DNA from: Pirellulaceae bacterium | GTDB taxonomy: Bacteria; Planctomycetota; Planctomycetia; Pirellulales; Pirellulaceae | Direction: 5' to 3' | Assembly: GCA_020852965.1 (NCBI GenBank) | Contig: JADYZV010000081.1 | Span: 1 to 64,000 of the forward strand | DNA length: 64,000 nucleotides | Shown here: one piece after another, positions 15,601 to 23,780 of the stretch | Layout of the letters: each line of letters begins with the position of its first letter | How positions within the stretch are numbered: position 1 is the stretch's first letter | The notes under the pieces: model-generated | The model's database searches: none | What the model was told of the DNA's origin: nothing | Seen by the model: only the letters and a program-made list of their open reading frames with translations | Translations under genes and position numbers: made by a program

Positions 15601-16791
15601 GAGGGAACACAATCCCTTGGAGGTTACAAATACTCCCTGGCCTCGTGGGTAATTCGGCGGGGTGAGATCCATGCCGATGGGGCCGCGGAGTTGTCCCTCG
15701 CTTTTCCAAAAAACTTCCGCAGTATCCTCGAGTCCATCGCCGCTGTGGTCGCTGAGCAAATAGATCGTGCCATCGTAGGCCAATGCGTACAATTTTCCGT
15801 CTTCACGGTATTGCAGGTTGTTGATGTTGGACAACTCAACAGGGAGTTGTCGCGCCATGAAACCAGGCACAAAGACTTGGACTGGTGGTGGGTCTTCGAC
15901 GGTATGCAATTGCTGCTTGGCAACCATCTGGTCGACGGTCGAGATCTCAATTGTCTCTTTGTATTTGGTAAGCAGGTATTCGCGAACAGCGGAAGTTTCG
16001 TCGAGTGATAGAGCGCGATCGTACAGCAGGACTTCAGCAATATCGCCGTGCAAGCATCCTTGAAATGGGCGCCCCGTGACAAGCTGCCGAGCAGCGAGTG
16101 TCAACACGTCCAACGAGAGCGGTTTGGTTTCACGCTCGCGGGTGGACCCGGGAGGCATGCCATCGACAATCACCTGGACCGTCTTCTCACTGGCGGAGGC
16201 TTCGATTAAATGAAATGTCCCCAGCGGTTGAGGCACGCCGTCCCACAAATCCTTTACTCCACCGAAGCCATCCCCCTCGACGTTGATGACCTCGAACTGC
16301 ACCGATTCGAAGGGGCCTTGGTCGATATTGAACCCGCTCTGGTAATCGTTCTTGCCTTGGGCGCCAGCGCATAGCAACGCGCGGAAATTGCCCGAATTGG
16401 AAGTTGCTGAGGCCACGATGAACGCAGTGAAGTCCTCGCATTGCAAGTCGCCATTGACGCGTTGCAAAAAATCATCCGTTCCGTCAAAGCGGACGCTGGT
16501 GCGGTCATCCTCCGACGAATACCGTGGATACGAGGATTCGGCACGCGTAGAGAAATCCCTGTTCTTTCCCGATCCATCGAACCAAACATCGATCGGGCTT
16601 TTGTCCACAAGTTGCGGGCGATCGCCGCGCGCACGCCAAGCCGCCGGTTGAACGCTAGCGTCAAGCCACACTACCAATCCGTCTCGAATCTTCAATGATG
16701 GGTCGGCCCAGGGTTCGGCCCCCTGACCATTGCCCACAGTGGTCCACCACAAAACAACGCAAATCAATACCCGTATCATCGATCTTGGCAT
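12604..16791 (-). CDS. Secreted LamG / sorbosone-dehydrogenase-like / cytochrome c / ThuA multidomain protein
   Basis: I place the start at 16791 (product begins MPRSMIRVLICVVLWW), because GGGAG lies eight to twelve bases upstream and a signal peptide follows at once; the frame stays open for 76 more codons upstream. The 1395-residue product has, in order, a LamG-like domain (about 30-245), a six-bladed propeller of the planctomycete membrane-bound dehydrogenase type (about 265-640), beta-rich linkers, a cytochrome c-like heme site CSKCH (1002-1006) with a downstream MPTG that may supply the axial Met, and a ThuA-like domain (about 1170-1380). This suggests a periplasmic oxidation of sugars or polyols coupled to a heme. 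The substrate is unknown. Confidence 0.85.
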   Translation of the reverse strand: MPRSMIRVLICVVLWWTTVGNGQGAEPWADPSLKIRDGLVVWLDASVQPAAWRARGDRPQLVDKSPIDVWFDGSGKNRDFSTRAESSYPRYSSEDDRTSVRFDGTDDFLQRVNGDLQCEDFTAFIVASATSNSGNFRALLCAGAQGKNDYQSGFNIDQGPFESVQFEVINVEGDGFGGVKDLWDGVPQPLGTFHLIEASASEKTVQVIVDGMPPGSTRERETKPLSLDVLTLAARQLVTGRPFQGCLHGDIAEVLLYDRALSLDETSAVREYLLTKYKETIEISTVDQMVAKQQLHTVEDPPPVQVFVPGFMARQLPVELSNINNLQYREDGKLYALAYDGTIYLLSDHSGDGLEDTAEVFWKSEGQLRGPIGMDLTPPNYPRGQGVFVTSKGLCSLIVDTDGDGRADEQITVADGWKEIGHGVDGLGVAFDKRDGSVWFGIGTQNFTNGYLVNDKGEADYSLTSERGTILRVAPDFKSRQIACTGIRFPVAMRFNAAGDLFCTDQEGATWLPNGNPFDELLHIEMGRHYGFPPAHPKHLPNVIDEPSTFDYGPQHQSTCGFNFNESVVDDGSIFGPDAWRGDALVTGYSRGKIYRTQLIKTPAGYVAQNQLLACLNMLPADACISPQGDLVIATHSGSPDWGSGPAGSGKLFKVSYSDRERPQPVTVWAAGPRQVQVAFDRPLSPEDLAGVSTDAHITHGPWVRAGDRFESLRPGYAVVQRQMISDRRDLPVHGVQVTPDRRTLILDTAAHTTADHCGLTLQGLGRPARAKNATVEEIAAGCELPQSPETDLHYTLHGVNAHLSQGGRVIWEGWLPHLDTRVNQRFTQGSASHDELRSELNSADRLTLRTQMDLHHMLRPEVQPGSTIDFEYLPEQVTIVLRSASQITVKSEIGRIETGLDRTSGSSVRLIVDKPTEEWIPLEIALSRQGAREQLDLTAVWFTSEDARERPFPLRRFFLPWAQPAEPTGGAESWVAGDIPELEGGSWHRGRAVFFGEQANCSKCHQLQGTGGHIGPDLSNLSHRDYHSVLRDIVHPSFAINPDHLAYTIMLSDGQVLTGLVRQEAGQLIVGTTKAEEVRIDPKEVERMVPATISIMPTGIDEALGPDKLRDLMTFLLGTSPSMPNDRAGGPPPRSRAEVERALAGAPPADSDPRPMQVVLVAGVKDHGPGEHDYPAWLRAWKTLFEAANNVAVTTAMDWPQPETFETADAMVFYQQGKWNEQRASDIDKFLKRGGGVSYIHYAVDGGKDPAGFAERIGLAWKGGGSKFRHGALDMLFKSNHPITRNINRLQLEDESYWQLVGDAKSIDILGSGREDDAMQPLIWCHEREAGRVFVSIPGHYSWTFDDPLFRILVLRGIAWTARQPVDRFNELIYLGASVREKTSGEPSKSETTE

Positions 16792-17214
16792 ATACTCGAC
16801 TCCCTCGTAATCTTCATAATCAATTGGTGATGACAGTATATCACAACCGCTATCCAATGACCTGGGCAGAGGTTTTGACTTCGCTGCACCGATGTAGTCG
16901 AATCCGTTCACGAGTATTGCAATTCCTCGTAGCATTCGCTTGGCAATGTAACAATGCATGGACACGAGCAAGATTATTCTCTGTCCCTGACTTCCGTGCT
17001 TGCCAAATGCGCTTGTCATACGTGTTTGCTATCCGTGCTCCGGCTTTGCCATCCGTGCGAGAATTCGTGTTCTCCGCTAGCACAGATGGCAAGGCCGATG
17101 CACGGAGAAAAGCTGCACTCTACCTATTGCAACGAACTCCTCTGCGATGCCCACAGGTGCTCGCAAAGCGGCAGCGTTCAATCAAATTGACCAATTCAAC
17201 AAAGGCTAATATCT
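16792..17214. promoter_or_regulatory. Divergent intergenic region with repeated TTGC.ATCCGTGC boxes
   Basis: The 423-base gap separates the leftward ThuA/cytochrome gene from the rightward UPF0261 gene. A 13-base box occurs at 17026-17038 and 17046-17058 (12 of 13 identical, starts 20 bases apart), and a near-perfect inverted copy lies at 17080-17092. The last two can pair as a hairpin. Regularly spaced boxes in a divergent promoter region could be operator sites; this is inference. Confidence 0.4.
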
Positions 17215-18420
17215 ATGTCGCCCAGCGTTTATGCCATTGCCACGATGGATACCAAAGGGGAAGAGCTTGACTATGTCCGACAGTGCTTGAAGGCAGCCGG
17301 CGCTCAGGTGACGACCGTCGACGTGGGGACCGCGACCGCTCCAACGCACCAGCCCGACGTCGATCGAGATACGGTGTTCGGCTCACCGTGGAAAGTGAGT
17401 GCGGCATCGGATCGTGGTGAGGCCGTTTCGGCGATGAGTCTCGCATTAACTAAGTTTCTTGTTCGGGAACAGGAACTTGGCAAAGTAGCTGGTGCCATTG
17501 GGATTGGCGGAAGTGGTGGTACTTCGCTGATTGCGGCCGCGCTGCGAGCGTTACCCATTGGGCTTCCGAAGCTCATCGTCTCGACGGTAGCCAGTGGAAA
17601 CACGGCGCCCTATGTCTCGTGCAGCGACATCACGCTGATGTACTCGGTCGTCGACGTGGCTGGATTGAATGTTGTCTCGCGCCGCGTACTCGGCAACGCC
17701 GCGCATGCGATGGCCGGCATGGTGGCTCACACTCCGCGAGATGTCGACTCCAAGCCAGCGATTGGCATGACCATGTTCGGTGTCACCACTCCCTGTGTGA
17801 CTCGAGTTCGTGAATCGCTGACAGCACTAGGCTATGACGGGCTGGTGTTTCATGCGACCGGTAGTGGAGGACAAGCTATGGAAAAGCTAGTCGCCAGTGG
17901 CATGATTGGTGGAGTGTTGGACATTACCACGACCGAGGTTGCCGACGAAGTGGTGGGTGGAGTCTTCGCAGCCGGGCCCAGCCGCTTCGAGGCGATTCTG
18001 GAGCGCAGGATTCCTTACGTGATGAGCCTCGGTGCTTGTGACATGGTCAACTTTGGTGCGCGCGAAACGGTCCCCGACAAGTTTTCTCAGCGGCTGTTTT
18101 ACCAGCACAATGCACAGGTGACGCTCATGCGCACGACGCCCGATGAGAACCGAGCCATCGCGCGTTGGATCGCAAATAAAATTAATCGTGCGACGTCTAC
18201 AGTGAAACTGCTAATTCCCGATAAGGGCGTTTCTATGTTGGATGCCGTGGGGCAACCGTTCTACGATCCCACAGCCGATGCTGCACTTTTCGATGAATTG
18301 GAAGCGGCTGTCAAGCAGGACTCGCTGCGCCAGATTATCCGACTCCCACACCACATCAACGATCCCGAGTTTGCCGATCAGCTCGTGCAGATCTATTTGC
18401 AATTGTCATCGCGAAACTAG
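17215..18420 (+). CDS. UPF0261 / Tm-1-like ATP-binding domain protein
   Basis: The 401-residue product matches the bacterial UPF0261 family, the homologue of the N-terminal half of plant Tm-1. Recognisable are the N-terminal ATMDTKGEEL motif, the glycine-rich GIGGSGGTS loop (about residues 98-106) and the VASGNTAPYV segment (about 123-132). Family members bind ATP; their reaction is unknown. The usual partner is a TIM-barrel protein encoded next door or fused in Tm-1. Here that partner lies at 29242, 10.8 kb away. The length is normal for the family and the ATG at 17215 gives the conserved N-terminus. Confidence 0.9.
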   Translation: MSPSVYAIATMDTKGEELDYVRQCLKAAGAQVTTVDVGTATAPTHQPDVDRDTVFGSPWKVSAASDRGEAVSAMSLALTKFLVREQELGKVAGAIGIGGSGGTSLIAAALRALPIGLPKLIVSTVASGNTAPYVSCSDITLMYSVVDVAGLNVVSRRVLGNAAHAMAGMVAHTPRDVDSKPAIGMTMFGVTTPCVTRVRESLTALGYDGLVFHATGSGGQAMEKLVASGMIGGVLDITTTEVADEVVGGVFAAGPSRFEAILERRIPYVMSLGACDMVNFGARETVPDKFSQRLFYQHNAQVTLMRTTPDENRAIARWIANKINRATSTVKLLIPDKGVSMLDAVGQPFYDPTADAALFDELEAAVKQDSLRQIIRLPHHINDPEFADQLVQIYLQLSSRN

Positions 18421-18617
18421 CAATTACACTCGCGTATCGTAAAAAGTAGTAGGCACTCTCCGTGTGCTGTAGCCCCATCTCTGGGAGGTCGTGCAGCTTA
18501 GAAGTTAATTCAGGCAACGCGTTTAGGTACTCTCCCCTTGGGGGAGCGTGGCGACGGGCACCGACGTAGTTGGTCGGCGAGCCGAGAGGGGGCCCTCCCC
18601 GCTCGTAGAACTCGCGA

Positions 18618-18891
18618 CCCTCCCGTACCGGCTCGTTGCACCACACATCTCGATTTTGCATCGGCCCCATGCCAGCTTGTCTGGCGTGAGCCAAGTTTTA
18701 TGAATAGAACACGGCGAAAACACCCGAGCCCGACCACTTTTCCACCTGCTGGCCACCTCAGGTGGCCAGCAGGTGGAAAAGTGGGGACATTGGTGAGGAC
18801 CTCGATCTATATTCAAAACTCGTTCACCTGTGAGACAAGCTCACAGGGGTCCAAAAAAACATGTGTGGTACAACGAGCCGTACCGGGAGGG
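18618..18891. repeat. Composite inverted-repeat element
   Basis: CCCTCCCG....GGCTCGTTG at 18618-18648 and its reverse complement at 18861-18891 match at about 28 of 31 positions. They flank about 210 bases that include the palindrome at 18734-18784. The layout resembles a small non-autonomous mobile element (MITE-like), but no target-site duplication was established. Confidence 0.5.
18734..18784. repeat. Perfect 24-bp inverted repeat with 3-base loop
   Basis: Arms 18734-18757 and 18761-18784 are exact reverse complements around TCA. No T-run follows, so a classic terminator is unlikely. Confidence 0.9.
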
Positions 18892-19196
18892 TAGTTACCT
18901 GACCCCTTTACCCCTGCCGTCCACTACGACCAACTCTAAAATCAAAAATAGTTGAAGCAATAGGCCAATGGGCAGATGGTGCATTGAAAGCATCGATAGC
19001 TCCCTAAACATGGCGGCAAACGCTGCAGACTGGAGTGTTTGAAGCAAGCAAATGCTCTAGATTTTCGTAATCGACGGCACTTGCTCGATTTAGTTGCTCC
19101 AGTTGGTTAGAATGGCCCAGTAGGGCGGGGATTGCGATCTGATCGCGGCTTCCGTTTCTCGTGATTTCACGATACACCTGCCGGCTTTTAAGATTG

Positions 19197-19745
19197 ATGA
19201 GCGACCACGAACCCAATGCGGAAGAGCGGCTGTTTGAGGAGTATTCTCAAAGACTGATTCAGCTCGCTAGCCAGAATATTCATCCTTCGCTGCTAAAACG
19301 CTTTGATGGTGAGGATGTGGTTCAATCCGTGTTTCGTACGCTTTTTCGTCGCATTGAGGCGGACAAGCTGCACATCGAAGGTTCACCGCAGTTGTGGAAG
19401 CTACTGGTGAAGCTGACACTCTGTAAGACTCGATCTCATGCACGAACGCACACTGCCCAAAAGCGCGATGCAATCGGAGATCAGTCGCTTTCCCCGTCCT
19501 CACCGGTCATGGATGGACAGCCCTTACCGGAAGACGCGTTAGCTTTGAGGGAAGAACTCGACTTGGTTCTTGCACGGCTGCCAAACCGTGCGGCGGAAAT
19601 CGTTTCGATGCGTCTGGAAGGGAGAAATCGATCAGAGATCGCCAAAGAACTGAATCTATCTCGACAGACCATCCATCGCATCCTGAGACTGACTCAACAG
19701 AGATTGGAGCAGCGATTCGACACGTTTTCGCGAAAAAACAAATAA
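19197..19745 (+). CDS. ECF-type RNA polymerase sigma factor
   Basis: The 182-residue product (start at 19197, the second in-frame Met, giving MSDHEPNAEERLF) has sigma region 2 at about 5-75, with FDGEDVVQSVFRTLFRRI matching the planctomycete ECF pattern, and region 4 at about 125-175 with LPNRAAEIVSMRLEG and the helix-turn-helix SEIAKELNLSRQTIHRIL. It would direct RNA polymerase to a specific regulon. It is followed 121 bases later by a Ser/Thr kinase gene on the same strand, a pairing typical of planctomycetes, so phosphorylation may control its activity. No anti-sigma factor gene is visible. Confidence 0.9.
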   Translation: MSDHEPNAEERLFEEYSQRLIQLASQNIHPSLLKRFDGEDVVQSVFRTLFRRIEADKLHIEGSPQLWKLLVKLTLCKTRSHARTHTAQKRDAIGDQSLSPSSPVMDGQPLPEDALALREELDLVLARLPNRAAEIVSMRLEGRNRSEIAKELNLSRQTIHRILRLTQQRLEQRFDTFSRKNK

Positions 19746-19866
19746 ATCTCTGACAAAACTAAGAAACTGGTTGACACACTCGCGCCGCATCGCGATTAGG
19801 CATATAGCCAGAAGTGTTTTAGCGGGGTTTCCAAGCTTTTTTGATCAATCATCATTCGGGATCGAC

Positions 19867-22839
19867 ATGTCACCTGTAAAGAGCTTACGCATGCTCGATG
19901 CCACAGAGCGAAATCGTCTCGAGTCGTTGCTACTTGAGTTCGAGGGAGATTGGAAATCCGAATCGCTCGCGAAATTTGAACAAATGGCATCTGTTCATCC
20001 CAACAAAGCGTTTCGCCATGTCGCTTTAATGGAGCTGGTAAAGATTGACATGCAGCGTCGGTGGTCGATCGGAGAGCCCCGACGGCTGGAGACCTATCTT
20101 GAACAGTATTCGCAATTGGGCGATTCTGCATCCGTGCCTGCGGAATTAGTTGCAGCCGAATTCGAGGCTCGCAGGAATACGGATTCCGACTTGTCGTGGA
20201 ATGACTATGCGGCTCGATTTCCGAAGCAGTGCGAGCGGGCGCAAGTCATCGTCCAGCAATGGCAAGACTCGCTAGACCCTGGAGCTTCCGATAGTGCGTC
20301 TCTCGGTACCCCTCGCGCTGCAGACTCGCAAGCTTCACTACGGACCCATCCCGAAGAGCTGCAAGCTTCGATCGACACGAGCCGAGTCGACAAGGCTCGC
20401 GAGCCAAAGCCATCGAGAGAGTCGCAAGCAAAAGCTGATCTGCCATTAGCTTTCGGTCGCTATCGTATCCTCAAGGAATTGGGGGCGGGTGCGATGGGCA
20501 AAGTTTATCTCGCTCACGATGAACAGCTCGAACGTCGTGTCGCATTGAAGACTCCGAACTTCTCTGGAAGCAACGATGGTCAGATGGTTGCGAGGTTTTA
20601 TCGCGAAGCTCGCGCGGCGGCAAAGCTTCAGCATCGAAATATTTGCCCTATCTACGATGTTGGTGAGATCGGCGGACGCCATTTTATTTCAATGGCTTTC
20701 GTCAAGGGCCGTTGTATGTCCGAGTACATTCGACCCGACAAGTTGCCGTCGCAGCGAACGTCTGCGTTATTGGTACAACGACTTGCAATGGCCTTGTCTG
20801 AAGCTCATCAGCACAAGATCATTCATCGTGACCTCAAGCCCGCCAACATCATGATCGACTTGAAGAAAGAACCGATCGTGATGGATTTTGGCTTGGCGCG
20901 ACAGACCGACATCGAGAGTCGCGTGACTCGAAGCGGCATGTCCGTTGGCACCCCTGCCTACATGTCGCCCGAGCAAATTCACGGTGAGTTGGATGAAGTC
21001 GGACCGCAAGCTGACATTTATGCGCTGGGAGTAATTCTGTACGAACTGCTGACAGGTCAGCTTCCATTTCGAGGTCCGATCGCCAAGGTTGTTTACAGTA
21101 TTGTGCATGAACAACCTTCGGCACCTTCGGCAATTCGAGACGAGATCGACTCTGGACTCGAAGCGATTTGTCTTAAGATGATGGCCAAGGATTGCAATGC
21201 GAGGTTCCAATGCATGGACGATGTCGCATTGGCCTTGAAGGGGTATCTCACTTCCGCATCGACGGCGAATGCCCCGAAGTCTTCGCCGACGAATCCATCT
21301 GCCTCGGCGCAAACAACCGAACCAGCACTGACGGAAACTGGCGAGTTGAGCGTTTTCTTTGCCACTCCGGCGCAAGACAATCCACTCGGCACGATGGTTG
21401 AGTCGGCTTCGGTTTACCAGTCAGCTAAGAAGTCAGTCGCCAGGAAAAATGCCCTCCTCCATTCAGGGCGCCGGCGTAGCGGCAATCGCATTCTCTTGAT
21501 CGCGTCGGGTTTGGCGGGCGGGTTGATTCTACTGTTGGGCATCATCATCTACTTCAAAGGCGGTAAGATCGAACTCGATGGAAATTCAGATGCAGTCGTA
21601 AAAGTCGATGAAGCTGGCAACGTGACGATTCAGCCTCGTTCGCACGAATCCAGTGAGGATTCAAGTGTGGAAGTAGTATCAGCTAATTCTGAAAACGTCA
21701 ACACATCGACAGTCGATCCACCCTCGGCAATGCCATCTGCTCGCGTTTTTGAATCAAGTCCAGCGGCTTTTGATCCAGTCCCCCAGTTGCTGAACGAATG
21801 GTCGCACTTCGGAGGCAATTTTACGAACGGGTACGTGGCTGCACTCGCTCCTGACGGAGACCGCGTAGCACACCGCATCGGCAACGGTCTGCTGCGAATC
21901 TCTGACATCACATCCATACGCGATCTCGAAGTTCCTGCCGAAATGGAAGATGCGATTTCGCTGGCGTTTTCTGCCGACGGTCGCTTGATCGCAACGGGGC
22001 ACGAGGACAAACGAGTTCGGCTGTGGAACGCCGATACGTTTGCGCCGTTTGGTAAACCTTTTGAATCTCCCATCGAGCCGAAGATCGGTTGGGTCTTTCT
22101 CTCAGGCGACGCAACCAGGTTGATTGCAATGGCCAGCGACAGCGAAGAAAAGCTTCGAGGCATGGGACGGTTTCTTAGTTGGGAGATAGCGACTGGTGAA
22201 TTGATCAGTCGATTCCGAGCCGAGATGGACGATCTGAATTTCGCTCGCAGAATTGCCGCTTCGAATGACGGGCGACGGGTCGCAGTGGTGAGCCTTCGAG
22301 ATGGGATAAGTTATTGGGACACAACGTCCGGTCAACGGCTTCCTGTGAAGTTCAACATTCCCGTAAATATTACGAGCCGAAGACGTGTCATGGGGATAGA
22401 TATTTCTACGGACGGATCGCGGCTGGCTTATGGCGTGCTAAATGGAGCTTCGTCTTATGCGGCGATTTTGGATACATCGACAGGCCAGCAGCTTTGGAAT
22501 AGCGGAAGGCAGGATGGTCGTGTTCACACCGTGCAGTTCTCTGGTGATGATAAGTGGCTGGCTTCGACGGCAGCGCGAGAACAAGCCACTCAGTTGAGCA
22601 TCTGGGAGGTGAACACCGGGAAAGAAAAGTTGCGTTGGCTGTATAAGTTGAAAACTCCGCATGAGCACGCCGACCGAGTCAAATTCCTTTCGTTTTCTGG
22701 CGACGATTCACGCATACTACTCGCTGGTTCATTTATGCCGGTGGTCGTTTGGAGAATCAAACCGGCTTCGCCAACGGGGCCTGAGCCTTCTGTGCCTCCG
22801 CCGGCGAGCGAGATCGATAACACTGCCAACAAACAGTAA
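19867..22839 (+). CDS. Transmembrane Ser/Thr protein kinase with C-terminal WD40-like propeller
   Basis: I choose the start at 19867; an in-frame Met at 19771 is possible. The 990-residue product has an N-terminal planctomycete kinase leader (ERNRLESLLLEFEGDW), a kinase domain at about 197-455 with the glycine loop GAGAMGKVY (206-214), ATP lysine K228, catalytic HRDLKPAN (from H320) and DFG (340-342), then one membrane helix (about 541-563) and an extracytoplasmic WD40-like propeller to the end with several blades such as SADGRLIATGHEDKRVRLW. All catalytic residues are present. The upstream sigma factor and downstream FHA proteins are likely partners or targets. Confidence 0.9.
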   Translation: MSPVKSLRMLDATERNRLESLLLEFEGDWKSESLAKFEQMASVHPNKAFRHVALMELVKIDMQRRWSIGEPRRLETYLEQYSQLGDSASVPAELVAAEFEARRNTDSDLSWNDYAARFPKQCERAQVIVQQWQDSLDPGASDSASLGTPRAADSQASLRTHPEELQASIDTSRVDKAREPKPSRESQAKADLPLAFGRYRILKELGAGAMGKVYLAHDEQLERRVALKTPNFSGSNDGQMVARFYREARAAAKLQHRNICPIYDVGEIGGRHFISMAFVKGRCMSEYIRPDKLPSQRTSALLVQRLAMALSEAHQHKIIHRDLKPANIMIDLKKEPIVMDFGLARQTDIESRVTRSGMSVGTPAYMSPEQIHGELDEVGPQADIYALGVILYELLTGQLPFRGPIAKVVYSIVHEQPSAPSAIRDEIDSGLEAICLKMMAKDCNARFQCMDDVALALKGYLTSASTANAPKSSPTNPSASAQTTEPALTETGELSVFFATPAQDNPLGTMVESASVYQSAKKSVARKNALLHSGRRRSGNRILLIASGLAGGLILLLGIIIYFKGGKIELDGNSDAVVKVDEAGNVTIQPRSHESSEDSSVEVVSANSENVNTSTVDPPSAMPSARVFESSPAAFDPVPQLLNEWSHFGGNFTNGYVAALAPDGDRVAHRIGNGLLRISDITSIRDLEVPAEMEDAISLAFSADGRLIATGHEDKRVRLWNADTFAPFGKPFESPIEPKIGWVFLSGDATRLIAMASDSEEKLRGMGRFLSWEIATGELISRFRAEMDDLNFARRIAASNDGRRVAVVSLRDGISYWDTTSGQRLPVKFNIPVNITSRRRVMGIDISTDGSRLAYGVLNGASSYAAILDTSTGQQLWNSGRQDGRVHTVQFSGDDKWLASTAAREQATQLSIWEVNTGKEKLRWLYKLKTPHEHADRVKFLSFSGDDSRILLAGSFMPVVVWRIKPASPTGPEPSVPPPASEIDNTANKQ

Positions 22840-22850
22840 GGCCGAAGCCC

Positions 22851-23675
22851 ATGACACACGTTACCGAAGACGATCAGATCATTGAAACGACGGCTGAACC
22901 GTTGCAGCAGTACTTGAAGGAGAAAGCTGGCGTTGGTGCCAATGCAGTTAAATCCGCGAAACCGACGAGGGCACTCGCCTTTCGTCCGCTCAATCGACAA
23001 CCCTTGGCGATGCTGACGATCCTGGACGACGGGTCGCGTGAGGAAGGTGAGACGGTACGTATTCGTGACTCGAAATTCTCGATCGGTCGCGAAAAGGGGA
23101 CTTTGACGATCCCCTTCGACAGCGACATGTCAGGCCAGCACGTGGAATTGTGCTGCCAAAAGCTGAAGGGGCGGTTTCGTTGGTATTTGATCGATCGTAA
23201 AAGTACCAACGGGACCTTTGTGCGGGGCATGCGTGCTTCGCTGTTTCGTGACACCGAATTGCTTCTGGGCAGCCGCCGCTACTTGTTTCGTTTGCCTTCA
23301 GCAAGTCATGCATTGCAGGAGACGCAGAGTCTGCAAACTCAATCGTATCGAGCGCCTCAGCGGACGTTGTTGGAGCAGTTGGTTCCACAGCTCTCGGAAG
23401 TCGGTGTCCGCGACGAGGAGCCGGTTTCGTTTGCCCTCGGTGGCACCGAGATGCTTTTGGGTAGTGATAGCCATTGCGAATTAAGCATAGAACACGACCC
23501 ATTCATCAGCCCCAAACACGCACGTTTTTTTCAAGACGAGCAACAGCGCTGGAGGATCGAAGATCAAAAGTCATTGAACGGCGTTTGGATTCGCGTCAAA
23601 AAGTTCGCCATGGACAAGCCAACCGAGTTCCAACTCGGTCAACAACGATTTCGATTCCAGCCTTCAATCGCTTAG
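22851..23675 (+). CDS. Protein with two FHA domains
   Basis: The 274-residue product carries FHA domains at about 62-150 (FSIGRE, then GQHVEL and KSTNGTFV) and about 195-272 (LLGSDSHCELSI, then SPKHARF and KSLNGVWI). FHA domains bind phosphothreonine, so the protein probably reads out the kinase encoded 11 bases upstream. No enzymatic domain or membrane segment is visible. In the first domain the usual SR.H is GQ.H and in the second SP.H, so binding strength may differ. Confidence 0.88.
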   Translation: MTHVTEDDQIIETTAEPLQQYLKEKAGVGANAVKSAKPTRALAFRPLNRQPLAMLTILDDGSREEGETVRIRDSKFSIGREKGTLTIPFDSDMSGQHVELCCQKLKGRFRWYLIDRKSTNGTFVRGMRASLFRDTELLLGSRRYLFRLPSASHALQETQSLQTQSYRAPQRTLLEQLVPQLSEVGVRDEEPVSFALGGTEMLLGSDSHCELSIEHDPFISPKHARFFQDEQQRWRIEDQKSLNGVWIRVKKFAMDKPTEFQLGQQRFRFQPSIA

Positions 23676-23780
23676 GCGATCAGCAACAAAGTAATCTGCA
23701 GGTCGCAAGTCCTCAGGTGTTTTGTACCCGGCGGCAAGCGTCGTCCCGCTGAATCATTCCTAACTCCGGAAGGATGAACC

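Larger units (their letters stand above)
18421..19196. other. Non-coding region of about 775 bases carrying a composite palindromic element
   Basis: No credible gene is present. The region holds a pair of inverted 31-base repeats (18618-18648, 18861-18891), a 24-bp perfect palindrome between them, and T/G-rich segments. It lies between the UPF0261 gene and the sigma factor gene, at the point where the signalling island begins. Confidence 0.6.

Noticed and set aside
15175..16008. A rightward 277-codon frame
   Set aside because: It is antisense to the dehydrogenase-like propeller region and does not match any family I know.
18734..18784. Rho-independent terminator of the UPF0261 gene
   Set aside because: The palindrome is more than 300 bases after the stop and has no T-run following it.
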